Part shown: positions 44,659-57,490 of the stretch, piece by piece | Numbering within the stretch: position 1 is the stretch's first letter | Layout: the number at the start of each line of letters is the position of its first letter | Source: Cheiracanthium punctorium | Lineage: Eukaryota > Arthropoda > Arachnida > Araneae > Cheiracanthiidae | Direction: 5' to 3' | Length of the DNA: 64,000 nt | NCBI GenBank assembly: GCA_038373885.1 | Contig: JAWZYV010011916.1 | Coordinates: 1 to 64,000 of the forward strand | Program-made: the position numbers and the translations under genes | Notes under the pieces: model-generated | The model's input: only the letters and a program-made list of their open reading frames with translations | Told to the model about the DNA's origin: nothing | The model's database searches: none

Positions 44659-44870
44659 CCCGTTGAAGCTCAACCATTTCCCAATGCAGAAAAAAGGGCA
44701 GCCGTTGCCATCGCTTGATTTAACTACCAGCAACATGGCGATGGATTGAATCGTCCTTCGGGTGCCACATATCTAGAGACCATTTTTAGATACAACTGTG
44801 GCTGTGCGCGAACAGCCAGTCTGCAGCTGTTGTGTCTTTACAACCATGTCAGCGTACAGGTTACAGTCAG
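44655..44870. mobile_element. Second TTAA MITE, truncated, abutting the first
   Basis: Shares the TTAA of the previous copy and restarts with CCCGTTGAAGCTCAACC and CCAGCAACATGGCG; it fades out by about 44870. Confidence 0.6.
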
Positions 44871-45089
44871 TAAGACACTAAAATATTTATTTTCAATGAC
44901 AGTCCTAAGAAATTAAATCTATGACAGTTTACTTAAATTGCATATTCATATGCTCTTACGACAGAAACCAATATAAATGATCCTTCTGAAGAATTTTTAA
45001 AAATGGTTACACAAGCGAAATGACCGGTGTCGTTCTTACTAAGATAAAGAGTGAAGTTTTGTTCTCTGCCATGGGCACTACATCCGACT

Positions 45090-45254
45090 CAGGGGCGTAG
45101 CCCGAGGGGGGGGGCTGAGGGACTGCAGCCCTCCCATCCGAAATGAGACCCTTTACTTAGCTTACAATTTGATATTTAGCTTACAATTGCACTTTAACTT
45201 ATAATTTGATACCCATCCTGCCTCCCCCAAAATAAAGTCCTGGTTGCGCTACTG
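45090..45254. mobile_element. hAT-type MITE with 8-bp TSD
   Basis: The left end is CAGGGGCGTAGCCCG and the right end TGGTTGCGCTACTG. The target duplication ATCCGACT / ATCCGACC has one mismatch (45082-45089, 45255-45262). Same family as 11293-11626. Confidence 0.75.
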
Positions 45255-45262
45255 ATCCGACC

Positions 45263-48200
45263 AGTCAAAATAGTCATTACATACAATGCCAAATCACATG
45301 ACACTTAAACTGAATAGAGGTACGATCTTTTTTCTGAAAATCAGAATTTCCGTCTCCATTTGAAAACGCAGTTGAACTTTTGTACATTCCTTAACCATAG
45401 TACAGGCTATTCATCATAAATATACCGAGAGAGAGATAGCGCAATTGAGACATAAGACACGACCCAGCTGCTCCGGGAGCCATTATGAGATGGTATCTGA
45501 ACAATTATCCAGCACTTTCGGCGTGAAAAATAACATGCATGTACATGACGACACATCCCCGACACCAACAAAAATCACCTTTCGCCCACAAGTTAATATT
45601 TTTAAAGATACCATCATCAATAGAGGCCGTTAAAAATCACCTTAGTCCAAAGAGGCTCCAAGAGAAATTGCTCTCGGCAGAAAAATAATTGTTTCTGCAC
45701 TTTTACCTCGACGCCCCTGTTTTACCTGATACGGCAAAATGCCGTTTTAAAAATCGGACACCCATTTAGGGAGCCAGCCTCGAAAAATACTGAAGTACGG
45801 CAGGAACTGCTCCCCCCCCTTTTCCTCCAGAATACTAAACTACACCTATGACAAGCCTTCTTATCCCTTGCTACCTTTCCTACCCCGCCGCATCCACCCA
45901 CCCGATTTCCATACACTGATTTATAAATGACCGCCTATCGTAATTTTTAGGGTAATTTTGCTCTATCGAATATATGCGTCGTTATAGCTTTGTTTTTAGT
46001 CCATCTACTCTTTCGTAATTTCGTTCAAAACGTATTTTGATAAGGGCTGTACTTTCCGAACAAAATAATTAAAATATCATCAGATGTGAGAAAGCGGGGG
46101 GGAGGGGGGGGGCAGCAGAATGTCGTAGTACGAAAGGGGGGGGGAGAGGATTGCAAAAGCGGGAAGTTTGCCAAAAATAGTAGCGACGGTTATGGGGGGG
46201 GGGAGAGGGCAATTTTTAAAGCGGGGGAGGGGAGGGGATATGGAGTGAGCAGAATTTTTCTGTATCTGTCGACGCTTTTTGAAAACTTATTTTTCAACTG
46301 GAGCGTTATTTTTCTGCGCTCAGATTAATTATCGTACCAAGCGGCGTAGAAAAATACCGAACGTTTTCATTAAAAATGAATGCAGAAGTTTTCACTGCGT
46401 TTTTTTTTCTTCTTCGTCTGCTTTTCTAACTCTTTACACATGCATAAAATCGACGTAAACTCACACACACTGATACATATAAACGGGCTTGTAAGTAGGC
46501 ATTAAATTAATCTAATTATGAGTTTTAAATAAAATAATTCTTTTTTTGTTTTGTTTTTGTTGTTTCTCACTGATAACTCATTGCGGTTTTTCAGTGCAGG
46601 AGAAATTTGGGAAGCGAAAAGTTTTACAGCCATGAGAAAATGATTAAAAATGTTCCCTCCCACCCTTAGAAAAGAATTCGGAGTAAAGCGTGTTTAAAAA
46701 TGTGGCGGCTTTCAGAAAAACGACAAACGCATAGATTAAAATATATTCGGCTAATGAGCCTCCCCCTTCCCTCCCCCCAGTTACCTTTTCTAGGAAAGTT
46801 TACTGTATTTTGTCTACACAGACTAACTTAAAAGAAAGAAAAAAAAAACACTATTAATCTCCAAATATATGCGGAGGTTAATAGTTTTTCTTTCTTTTAA
46901 TGAAGGGATAGGTGTGGGATAAAGTCGAAATTAATAGCTGTTTTTAAATCGAGGGATACGTGTAAGTTTGTGCTAAAAGTAATTGTAAACGCGCAACCGT
47001 GCAAATTAAGTATCGTTCAATCCCGGGAAAAAAACTTGAAATCAAATAAAGGGATAGATGTAAGTAGAAATATTACTATTGTAAACATGCGTCAAAGTTC
47101 ATGAAAAATCAAGAGCTGTGATTAGGCAACATAGTGTTATAAATTTACAGCACAATGCTTTGTTTTTAATGCCCTCTGGTTAACCACACAGCTGTTCCAG
47201 ATCCTCTATATAGGACAGCGATGGGCGAAAGGGCTGAAAGGGTGCGGCTTCTATTTAATTGATCCCCAGTGGGAGGAAGACCGACTTGGCAAGAGATCTC
47301 CTAATTTTGAATCAGTTCCACGAGAGAGAGAGAGAGGGGGGGGGGTATCGTTTAAACATGGAGGACATTGGAGCCAAGACAGATTTTACGTGCACTACCT
47401 CCCTTTAGTGTTACGTGGTCTCACATCAGTCCAATCGAGAGAGAACGTCACCCTCCGAAGCGCTTCTTCACTTTCGGTGACTGAGCTTAAACTGAGTGGG
47501 CTACTGCTGGACAATATCTGTTAATTATTAGTCAAAGATGAATTTTTGAGAGTCCTACGTAACATCCAGGATAATTTAAGAAGTTTTAAAATATTGGCGT
47601 TTCACGGGTATTATGAAGATATCGTAATTTAGGGAAACATTATTTCCTACTATATTTGCGCCTTGATATTACTGTTGTTTAACGTGCATTGACCGTTTGA
47701 GCGGTGACCTAGAATGCACTACAATAAATCCATTAATGATACCTTTATATTTTTAATGCTTCCTCCCACTTCAGTTACTTATAAACAAACATCCATAGCT
47801 CTTGACAATATATAATTATCTTACACTGGGCATTCTCTGAGAATATTTAGAAAATGCGTCAAAGCAAAGTTTAAGTGATTTTAAGTTTTTGTGCTCATTA
47901 AATAGACGAATGTCAGTTCAACCTCTTTAGAAACTAGGATAAAATCTTTGAGAATTGACTACTTGTTCTTATTGTGGTTCACATCTCTTTATGTTATAAA
48001 TTTTCAAGTAACACGTCAAATGTATATATCCGCATTAATTTGATCAACATCCTTACAATTATTTTTATGAGTATAGCATTTCCGAATAATGCATAAACGT
48101 ATAGATAGGAGGATGAAGAACAATGAATCCTTAAAGTCGACTAAGTATTCAATTAAAATATATTAATTGTTTATTTATTCCTAAAATAACCTCTCTAGCA

Positions 48201-49620
48201 ATACCCCCACCCCCTCCAAAAAAAAGTGAATAAATTTTAGGTTTTTCGTCAAACAATCTGATTAAAGAAATTTGAGACGAGATTATAAAAGTAATTATTT
48301 TATTTTTTCCGTATAGAATTAACACGTATATTGTCGTAAACACTTCAGTATTTCTGACTAAGGGTGATACCCAGACTTTTTTAATCTTAACCCTCTCGTC
48401 ACCCTGAACCTCCATATGAGGCTCCTATTTCAAATAGCAATATTTAGAGAGAAAACAATTGAATTTAGCATTTTTTTTTTCTTTCAGTGATATCAATATC
48501 ATTAATTCATGTAGAAAGTATATGAGGCTCTTAACTAGATGCATAAATCGTGCCTAGATTGCAGTACTAGTCCATTTAGATCATTTTTTACAGTTTTCGC
48601 TTCATTGTTTCAGGAGAAAAATTAATAAAATATTTACGCTGCTGTTTTACCGTTTTTTTTTCTTTTTAAGGTAAGTATAGTTTTTTTCTTATTCCTCAAC
48701 CTTTACCCAATATGTGCATCCTTTTAAATTAATTTTAGCGTAACAAAATGCTTCGAAGATGCAGAAATTATTATTAGAAAAATTATTATTTTCGACATTA
48801 ATCGACAAATATTAATCGACATTAGAAATTTTTTTTTTGCATGATTTATAATAGTATTTCAGATGCATTAAATGCTAAACAGATTTGTTTTCTCTGATTT
48901 TTCATAATTCGGTGACGAGAGGGTTGAACCCTTATTTTCTGATATTTATCAGCATTTATGAAATGAAAAAGCTCATTAATGGTCAGATCCCAATTGTATA
49001 ATCTTCAGTATGATAACCACTGCATTATCTTATTTTTTTACGCTGCGAATATCCTGTTATTTTGCAGGACTTTCAGGGTGTCTTGGGTTAAAAATAAAAA
49101 TAGAAGTTATTCCGGGTGAAATCCTGGCATTTTCAGATGCTGCAACGAGAAAACTGGGAAATCGGCTTTTAGCCATTCGTGCATCACAATTTCCTGGCCT
49201 CGAACCCAATCTATTTACCCTCCTTTCAACCCTTTGGCGACAAACGATGGGGGCTTCATGGTAAACCAGTCTTTTCCTTGCCGTGCTGTGTGAATTTTTC
49301 AGCCTTTTTCGCAATTCAGCGGGTTGAATAAACAATAAAACCCCAGCAGCCCTTTCCATTGCATCTTTAACGCGCGAACTTATATATGTGTTGCAGAGCC
49401 CGTCATAAGTTCGTGCCAATCATAAAGATTTGCATCGTTGCTGTTGGCAATAAAGACGAATCGAACGCTCGAGCATTTCGAAAAGTTTTATATTGCGAAG
49501 TTTCTTAAGTCATGGGTGGCAGCTGTCTGGAAATTTCTGATGGAATAACGAAGAAGGAGAGAAAGTGAGGGGGATGTAACAGTGAAGGGGAAAAAAATAT
49601 GAGATCTCTACTCAGCTACC
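45263..49620. other. No gene recognised; G-rich patch at 46096-46240
   Basis: 46096-46240 contains several runs of 5-11 G separated by short spacers (GCGGGGGGAGG-like), able in principle to form G-quadruplexes. A GA/G run is at 47325-47344. The stretch 49050-49420 has balanced composition and overlapping frames on both strands, without motifs. I see no supportable gene. Confidence 0.45.
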
Positions 49621-50273
49621 TTAACCCTTTGAGGCGCAACCCTTTCCCAATGCTGAAAAAAGGGCAGCCGTTGCCATCGCTTGACTTAACTACCAGCAAG
49701 ATGGCGGACTCGTCCGCCATCTTGCTGGTATAGTTAAGTCGAGCGACATTGGGCGGTTAGTCTATCTAGATGTCATCCTTAAATATTTTATTGAAATCAA
49801 ATTCATTCTTCGTGAATGAAAACAGCCAAAATGTCAGAGTTGTGTCCTCATAGCGACGAAATCGCGCGTTAACCCTTTAACGCGCAGTATTCCCACTCTG
49901 GGAACACCAAACTCTGACGTTTTGACTGTTGCCAGTCACGAAGAATGAGTTTGATTTCAATAAAAATCGTCCGCCATATTGCTGGTAGTTAAGTCGAGCG
50001 ATGGCAAGGGCTGCCCTTTTTTTCAGCACTGGGCCATCTCTTCGGCTGTTCTCGTAGTCTACCATTTTTCAGCAGATGTCGGTGCTGTTAAAAATAATCG
50101 TGACAATTTTTATTTCACGCGAAATGACGTGCTAAAAAGTAAAGGATTCTCGTGGAGCTATGTCATTCGCAACTATTTTTATAGAAATCAAATCTATTCT
50201 TCGTGACTGGCAACAGTCAAAACGTCAGAGTTTGGTGTCCTCAGGGCGAGGACACCGCTCGTTAAAGGGTTAA
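49621..50273. mobile_element. Compound TTAA MITE
   Basis: TTAA at 49621, 49869 and 50270. The first part (49621-49872) has the GAGGCGCAACCC-type end and a shortened other end. The second part (49869-50273) carries the CCCTTTAACG-type end at both sides, inverted, like a fold-back. The blocks TTGACTGTTGCCAGTCACG and CGTGACTGGCAACAGTCAA are shared between its two halves. Confidence 0.7.
49691..49730. repeat. Perfect 19-bp hairpin with YY1-like motif
   Basis: TACCAGCAAGATGGCGGAC pairs with its inverse across a 2-base loop. AAGATGGCGG matches the core of YY1/Pho-type sites. Confidence 0.7.
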
Positions 50274-50960
50274 TATACTATTAAGAGAAGAAACGGCTTC
50301 CTGTTCTGATTGATTAAAATGTAAAATAAAGAATATTATTTCATACTTAGATTCTTTTGATTTTGATTATTTAAATTTCATCTTTCATATTTAAAAACTT
50401 TAATATAATTTGCACTTGAACAAAATATTCATAAAGTGCTGCTTAACTATTATTTTTTAAAATAATTATTGTAAGTACCTTTTAAAAACTAAATGTTACT
50501 TTTCTGCGGGAAAAAAACCCTCCAAATAATTGTTGGTGGCTCGCCACACTCGCTTTCGCACTGTGAAAGCGAGTGTGGAGAGGGAAGAATTTGACTTTAA
50601 ACTTGATATCTGCCACATCACGAAAGGTTCACATATTGGTTATTTGTGAAACAAAACTTATCCAATAAAATCAACTTTGTTGCTGTATTGTTAATATTCT
50701 TTTTTATAAGCCTTCCAAACCCGAGTGGAAATTGTGACATACCCTGTATATTATAAGGTTTTTACACAGCTCATTATTTCTGCCTCTGAGCTGTTCACGG
50801 GGAAAACATATCGATAAAATTTGACTTTAAAAGCATTGTAACCTATCCCTGAAAGAAAAGAATTTTAGAATTTTGTGATTGCACTTACATTTATAAATAC
50901 TGTAACCAATGTCGCACGGTACTTTAAAAAATATTCAGCATCCCCCCCAAACAAAAAGAA
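50274..50960. other. No gene; one strong hairpin at 50544-50578
   Basis: CCACACTCGCTTTC pairs perfectly with GAAAGCGAGTGTGG across a 7-base loop. The rest is AT-rich. Confidence 0.55.
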
Positions 50961-52736
50961 TCTATATAAATAAAATTAGACTTTTGTCTGTACATTTCTT
51001 GGAATTCAAAAATTTTGCGATTTCTATCCGTTTCAAGCACCTGGGAATCCGATCCGACCCTCAAAAAAAAGTTTGTCTGTCTGTCATTCTGTCATTCTGT
51101 CCGTGACGCTTTTTTTGTTTAAGCATCACGTAAAAACGACTGAAGCGAATGATATGAAATTTGGTGTCATGATAGGTGGTCACTCAACTTAAAACATAGG
51201 CGTCGAATTTTTAAAATATCTTGATTAGATTTTCAGATTTTGCGAAAATCGTTTCAAACTGCGTAAATTTGTGTTCAAGCATCACGCAAAAACCACTGAA
51301 GTGAATGATATGAAATTGGGTGTCATGATAGGTGGTCACTCAACTTAAAACATAGGCGTCCAATTTTTAAAAAATTCTGATTGGATTTTGAGATTTTGCG
51401 AAAATCGTTTCAAACTGCGTATATTTGTGTTCAAGCATCACGCAAAAACGACTGAAGCGAATGATATGAAATTGGGTGTCATGATAGGTGGTCACTCAAC
51501 TTAAAACATAGGCGTCCAATTTTTAAAAAATTCTGATTGGATTTTGAGATTTTGCGAAAATCCTTTCAAACTGCGTAAATTTGTGTACAAGCATCACGTA
51601 AAAACGACTTAAGCGAATGATATGAAATTGGGTGTCATGATAGGTGGTCACTCAACTTAAAACATAGGCGTCCAATTTTTAAAAAATTCTGATTGGATTT
51701 TGAGATTTTGCGAAAATCGTTTCAAACTGCGTAAATTTGTGTTCAAGCATCACGTAAAAACGACTGAAGCGAATAATATGAAATTGAGTGACATGATAGG
51801 TGGTCACTCAACTTAAAATATAGGCGTCGAATTAAAAAAAAATCTTGATTAGATTTTGAAATTTTACGAAAATCATTTCAAACTGCGTAAATTTGTGTTC
51901 GCACATCACGTAATAACTGCAAAGGTGAAAAAATGATATTTGGTGAAAGGATAGGTGGTCACTCACCTTAAACTATAAGCATCTAATTAAAAAAAAACCC
52001 ATCAGATTTCTAGATTTTGTGGAAATCGTTTAAAACTGAGTGAATCTTTGTTCCCGTATTACGTAATAACGACTAAAGCGAATGATATGAAATTTGGTTA
52101 CACGATAGATGGTTGCTCAACATAAACTATAGGAGTCCAGTTTTTTAAACATTTTTATTAGATTTAGAGATTTTGTGAAAATTCTCTCAAAATACGTTTA
52201 TATTTCTTCAAACATCACGTAATAACGACTTATACGAATGATACGAAATTGAGTGATATGATAGGTAGTTGGTAATCTTAATTTATAGGCGTTGAATTTT
52301 AAAAATATTTTGCTTACATTTTGAGATTTTTCGAAAATCGTTTTAAAATGCTGAAAATTTGTTCCGGCATCACGAAATAAAGACTGCAGGGAATGAAACG
52401 AATTTGGGTGACATGATACGTTGTCACTCAACTTAAATTCTAGGCTTCAAATTTTTCAAAAATGTTGATTAAATTTTGAGATTTTGCGAAAATTATTTCA
52501 ATATGCGTAAATATTTGTTCGCGCATCACATAATTACGACTAAAGCGAATGAAATGATATTACTTAGTTACTCTCTAACCTGTAATATTTTAACAATACA
52601 TGAAAATTATAACTTCGCTTTCTTTACTTTGGCAACATACTACATCCATTCTGTGTACTCCTACAATGCTGACGAAAGTTCTTGCTTTTTGGAAATTTTC
52701 ATTCACTAACCCGTCGAGGACGGGTACTTCAGCTAG
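50961..52736 (+). mobile_element. Non-autonomous Helitron with 156-bp minisatellite
   Basis: 5' TC at 50961 (TCTATATAAATAAAATTAGA) is preceded by A. The 3' CTAG at 52733-52736 is followed by T, with the hairpin CCCGTCGAGGACGGG ending nine bases before it. No TIR or TSD. Between them lie about 150 bp of unique 5' sequence and the repeat array. No Rep/helicase frame. Confidence 0.9.
51111..52690 (+). repeat. Minisatellite, ~156-bp unit, about 10 copies
   Basis: The word AAGCATCACG or its variants starts each unit at about 51120, 51276, 51433, 51589, 51745, 51902, 52053, 52209, 52367 and 52522. The first five units are nearly identical; later ones are progressively diverged. Each unit contains GTGTCATGATAGGTGGTCAC. 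Confidence 0.9.
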
Positions 52737-54444
52737 TAAATAATGATATGAAATGAAAAATAATAATAAAAATAACAACGGTATAAAAACAAGTAAAAAA
52801 CGGTATAAATAAAAATAACATCAATTAATTGAAACTATGCACCTGAGCTCTATCTTTGGATCTTATGGTCCTAGAAATACATTGTTTGATAAACCTATTT
52901 TTATGGTTTAATTTTTTTCTATATTTCTACTCAAAATTGAACTTTTTGAGGATCGTTTGCATATTTATTTTTAATTTAACCTTTACATTTCAACAAACAT
53001 CATAGTTTTTTATTTTCTCAATCCTTAACTGTAACTTCAGTTGCTCTGGGTATGAAATTTTCCTGTTCTACATCTGTGAAAACTGGGCAAATTTGAGATT
53101 GGGATCTATAACAGTATTGAGATCCATGCTATTTATTAATTTGTTTATTTATCAGCACTGGGGTACTATTATTTTTAAACCTCGTAAATCTGCCGGCTGT
53201 TTTGTGAAATTAAATTTTTCAATTTTTAAAATGCACTCGTTCACAATGGTTGCCATAATTGGCGGTTCTTCAATAGCACTAGAATCTAAGCGACGGATAA
53301 AGATGCAACTCAATGATTAAATAAATAAATAACCACAAAATATCTTCATTTAACTTAATTGAAATATCGTTTCCATTTGAAAAGAGGGGAAGAACGAATT
53401 GCTTTAAATAAATGAACATACATTATGACAAACTTTCACAAATAACGGTCGACGCATGGATTATGATACACTTTCCAACATAATGAAACAAGAAAAACGA
53501 ATAAGGCCAATGCATAGATTATGATTCATTATTAATATGTAACCCTTTATCCCCAGTTCCTATAAACTTTTATTTATTATTTTTGGAAAAATCGTATAAT
53601 AGAATAGATTTGGTATATCAGGATTTATCGTTTTAAATTTTTCTTTGACTTGAGAGAGGTTATTTCCATCGCATTGTAAATCATACACTGCTGTTTCAAA
53701 ATGACTAAAAATTTGTATTTCGTGGTTTTTTGGCTTGCTAATTTTAAACATCAAGTGAACAGTGGGGTTTTCCTTGAACTTTCAAAATTTGGGCTCTGTT
53801 TAAATATACATATTTATCTCTCTAAGTTTAGAATTACGATTTAAAATAATAGTAAACATTCTCCGAAGTAAAAAGATATTTTTTTAAGTCCGTCAATTAG
53901 CCCCCCACCCCCCACACACACTTTTTTGAGGGGGGGTGTGTATACCTGTCTCTGTAATGTTTACTGCGTTGCTGTCCCTGGTGTTTCTTTTTCTTTTTCT
54001 TTTTCTTCTTCTTTTTTTTTTTTTCTTTAACAAGACTTATCGGTGATTGGGACTTGGGGAAATATTCAGTTTCAAGAATTACCTTTTTAAAGATAAAACA
54101 TTTTAGGGGTAGGGGCTCTTTCAGACTGTCCTTCAAGTAAAAAATTTCAAAAGTTGGAAACTTTACAAATGTTTATTCTAGTTTTTATTCCTTTCTTTTT
54201 TTTTTTGTGTGATCTTGTAGACTTAAAAAAAGACGAAGTCTAGCTCTTCTTCATATGATTTTATTTAAGGAAAAAAAAGAGCTAAAGAATTCAGTACTTC
54301 TATACAGAATTTTATCTCAAAAATGACTAAATAGCTAACGTTTTAAAACATAAGAGGAGAAAGTATGAAGAAAGGCCTCGAAAGGAAACCTAGAAAGCTG
54401 TGAAAGAGAAAGCTAAAGTGCAGTTTTCTCCCCTGATGAATACT
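52737..54444. other. No gene recognised
   Basis: AT-rich with a pyrimidine microsatellite at 53986-54026. Confidence 0.5.
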
Positions 54445-54596
54445 GATGAATGTGAGACGAACAAAATAGTCTCCTCTCGTCTCTCAAAACAGCTGCAAAG
54501 CTTTTTCTCGGCTAGTAAAATCCCTAAATATTAATAAGCATGTCTCGTCTGACATAGGAACTGCACAATAACCCCGTGTCTCGTCTCACATTCATC
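54445..54596. mobile_element. 152-bp MITE with perfect 16-bp TIRs
   Basis: GATGAATGTGAGACGA at the left and its exact inverse at 54581-54596. The word CTCGTCTC recurs inside. Confidence 0.75.
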
Positions 54597-55606
54597 TCTA
54601 CCGATGAAGGTAAGAATTTAAAATCTGTGAAATGATATATGGTGTTGAGGTAATCTTATTCGGGTGGATAATGGTGTAAGCCAAGAAACTATTAGAATTT
54701 TCCTTTATTAGGGCCGTACTTATGCAGAAGGAAGAAGGAGTTTCTATGCTCGTGGAGGATATCTTGGGCTGTGAAAATAATATTTATTTGTTTATTTTGG
54801 CAGTCTCTGATGTATTTCAATATTGTATATGAAAATTGAATAAAACATAGCTTAGTTAAAAATTATACAGAAGGATTCCAACGTATGGAATGTAGTAATG
54901 AAATTTTGAATGTCGAAGGCTAACGTTAGTAAAAATGGTTCTTGCCTTTGGACTTTCAGCAAAATATAAATCTAGTGAAGTTTTCAAGAGTAGGAAATGA
55001 TCATCCAATACAGCTGCTAGGCAGACCAGTGGCAAAAGATCAGAAGTTGTGTTAAGTAAAATAAATAAATAAATAAATAAAATATATATTAGATTTCTAA
55101 TCTCTCGGAAAGGGGCAGGGAAACAGCAATGATAATTTTACCTGTACTTTCAGGAATATTAATGGATTTCAAAAAATGTAATGTTCTACTTATAAAGTTA
55201 TTGGAACAATGTAGCAAATTATTTTAGCATAATTGAATTCGAAAAAATACTTATGAACAACTACTACAAATGATGTTCATATCTTCAAATGTTCCATTCG
55301 TTGAGATCATTCTGCTAAATGTTTAATAATTTTTTTATTTTAGTCATTTTTATTAGGAATGGGTGCGAGAAGAGACGAGATAGAGATCTGCAGTTGTTTT
55401 GCGAAATGAGACAAGCCATTTTTTGAATTGATACATGGTGGATTTTGAGAGGCGAGACAGCGTAGGCGACTGGTGTACCAAAATATTAGGGTTGAAAATA
55501 GATGCGAGAGTCTAGGTGTGTGATGGAGGGGCAAAAGGTTTTTTTTTTTTTAATTGGGCTATATTATTGGATTTTAGTGTCATTAATGGTTACCGCTAAT
55601 TATTGA
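54597..55606. other. No gene recognised
   Basis: 55370-55510 repeats GAGACGAGA-like words related to the MITE at 54445; possibly a decayed relative. Confidence 0.4.
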
Positions 55607-55980
55607 TTAACCCTTTAACGCGTAGTGTTCCCACTCTGAGAACACCCAACTCTGACGTTTTGACTGTTGCCAGTCACGAAGAATAATTTGATTTGTATAA
55701 AAATAGTTGTGGGTGGCATAGGTCCACGAGAATCCTTTACTTTTTAGCACGTCATTTCCCGTAAAAGAATGGTCACGATCATTTTTAACAGCCCTGACAT
55801 CTGCTGAAAAATGGAAGAATGCGAGAACAGCTGGATAGATTGCCCAATGCTGAAAAAAGGGCAGCCGTTGCTATCGCTCGACTTAACTACCAGCAAGATG
55901 GCGGACGATCGGAACGTTCATCGCGTGCCACAGGTCTAGAGACCCTTTCCAGCTGCCGTCAAAAACGTAACCGCGTGAAC
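55607..55980. mobile_element. TTAA MITE, right end truncated
   Basis: TTAA at 55607-55610 followed by CCCTTTAACGCGTAGTGTTC. It contains the family blocks GACTGTTGCCAGTCACG, GGGCAGCCGTTG and CCAGCAAGATGGCGGACG, and fades after about 55970. Confidence 0.7.
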
Positions 55981-57490
55981 GAAATAGCACTCTAATATAT
56001 ATATATATTGTTTTTTTATGCAATTAAAAATTAGTCAGACACCCTCGCACTCCAGTATAAGTTGTATTTCAGGTGCTAGTAACTGTATTATACCCTATAG
56101 TATAAATTGGGGCCTAAAAATTTTAAATGACCACCAGATGAAAGACTAGGGACCATTTTGGCAGCCACCATCATTTTCAGTTCTTTGGAAACCTGTTAGG
56201 CATGATTATTTATGCTATTTTTTAATAATTTTCAGGAATTTTTAACCTCAAAATGATTTCTATCCCCCCCCCCACAAGATATTTTGAAATTTGCCTAAAT
56301 TCTTAAAACTAGCAAAATCTGGCATCCCTATTTTTATATTTCACTAAAACAAGATATGTTTAAAAAATCAATCATTACAAAAAATGTTTGATCATTTAAC
56401 TTAATATAATTAGTATACATAAAAAATGACCAATTAATTTAATGAAGTGCTTTGATGTAAAATTAATTAAATTTAACAAAATGAAAATATAGTGTAACTT
56501 CGGGAGAGTCGCAACCGGGAGGTGCGGCATCCGGGACAGATGCCTCACTCCTTGTATTTCTTGTAACTGTCGATAGATAGCAGCCATACGCACAGTATAG
56601 GTGTGCAGTGAGATTTCCTTAACCAGTAAGTAGCGTGAATCTTTTTTAATGTTTTACCTGTAATCATGCATTCCTTATTTTGAGATAATTGCATGATTTT
56701 ATTATATACAAACTTATAAACACGTTTTGCTTCAGTACTTTCCTTACGCTAATTACTGAATCGATGCATGATTTCGAAGTCAAAACTAAGTGTTAGCACC
56801 TGTGTAGAGAGCTGAGTAAAATATATTCCGTTATGGTTACGCTATTTTTCGTTGCGAGGACTGCCAACTGTGATGTGTTACATCTGTACCGCTCAAAATG
56901 AGATACATGTCTCACTTCCATTCCGGTATACATGCTGCAGTTTCTTTTGTATGGGATGCCGAAATTAGTAAAATTTTAATTTATCTCTCCAGAACTTATT
57001 TTTTTATATTTCTGAATTTATGTTACTGGTGTACATTTTCTGGATTTGATTAAGTGTTATGAACTTTTTACTTTTTATTTTACACAAACTGACCAAGTTG
57101 GGCATGTTATTAGTCTTTAGTTACAATTGTAATAATTTTGCATTTTAACGTTCTATCTTAAACGAAATATTAAAAAAACGGATAACTTAATTTGTTTACT
57201 TATTTTTTTATATACGCCCGCATTTTATAAAAGAATAAAACAATCTTAAACACATAAACAATCTAAACACTATTTTACTCTCCCCCCTTCACAAATACCC
57301 TGATATTACGCTATTGATGAAATAACAATTAAAATTCATTTAAAAATATAAGTATTTAATAGCAGAGAACTAAATAGGCAGACTAACATTGATTTAAAGT
57401 ACGCTAGTACGTCTCTTTGTACTCATTTAGTTTCTTTTTGTTATTACATTAGGTAATTATATTTCAGATATAAATATTTTTTATTTATTA
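55981..57490. other. No gene recognised
   Basis: A GC-richer patch at 56500-56600 has a short minus-strand frame without motifs. Confidence 0.45.

Noticed and set aside
49010..49419. Overlapping frames of 84 and 120 codons as a gene
   Set aside because: Frames on opposite strands in balanced-composition DNA, with no motif, start context or homologous family I recognise.
51111..52690. CRISPR-like array from regular repeats
   Set aside because: Units are 156 bp, contiguous and without unique spacers, inside a Helitron in a eukaryotic genome.
53908..53941. C-rich/G-rich hairpin
   Set aside because: The C-run/AC and G-run/GT stretches are not antiparallel complements, so no proper stem forms.
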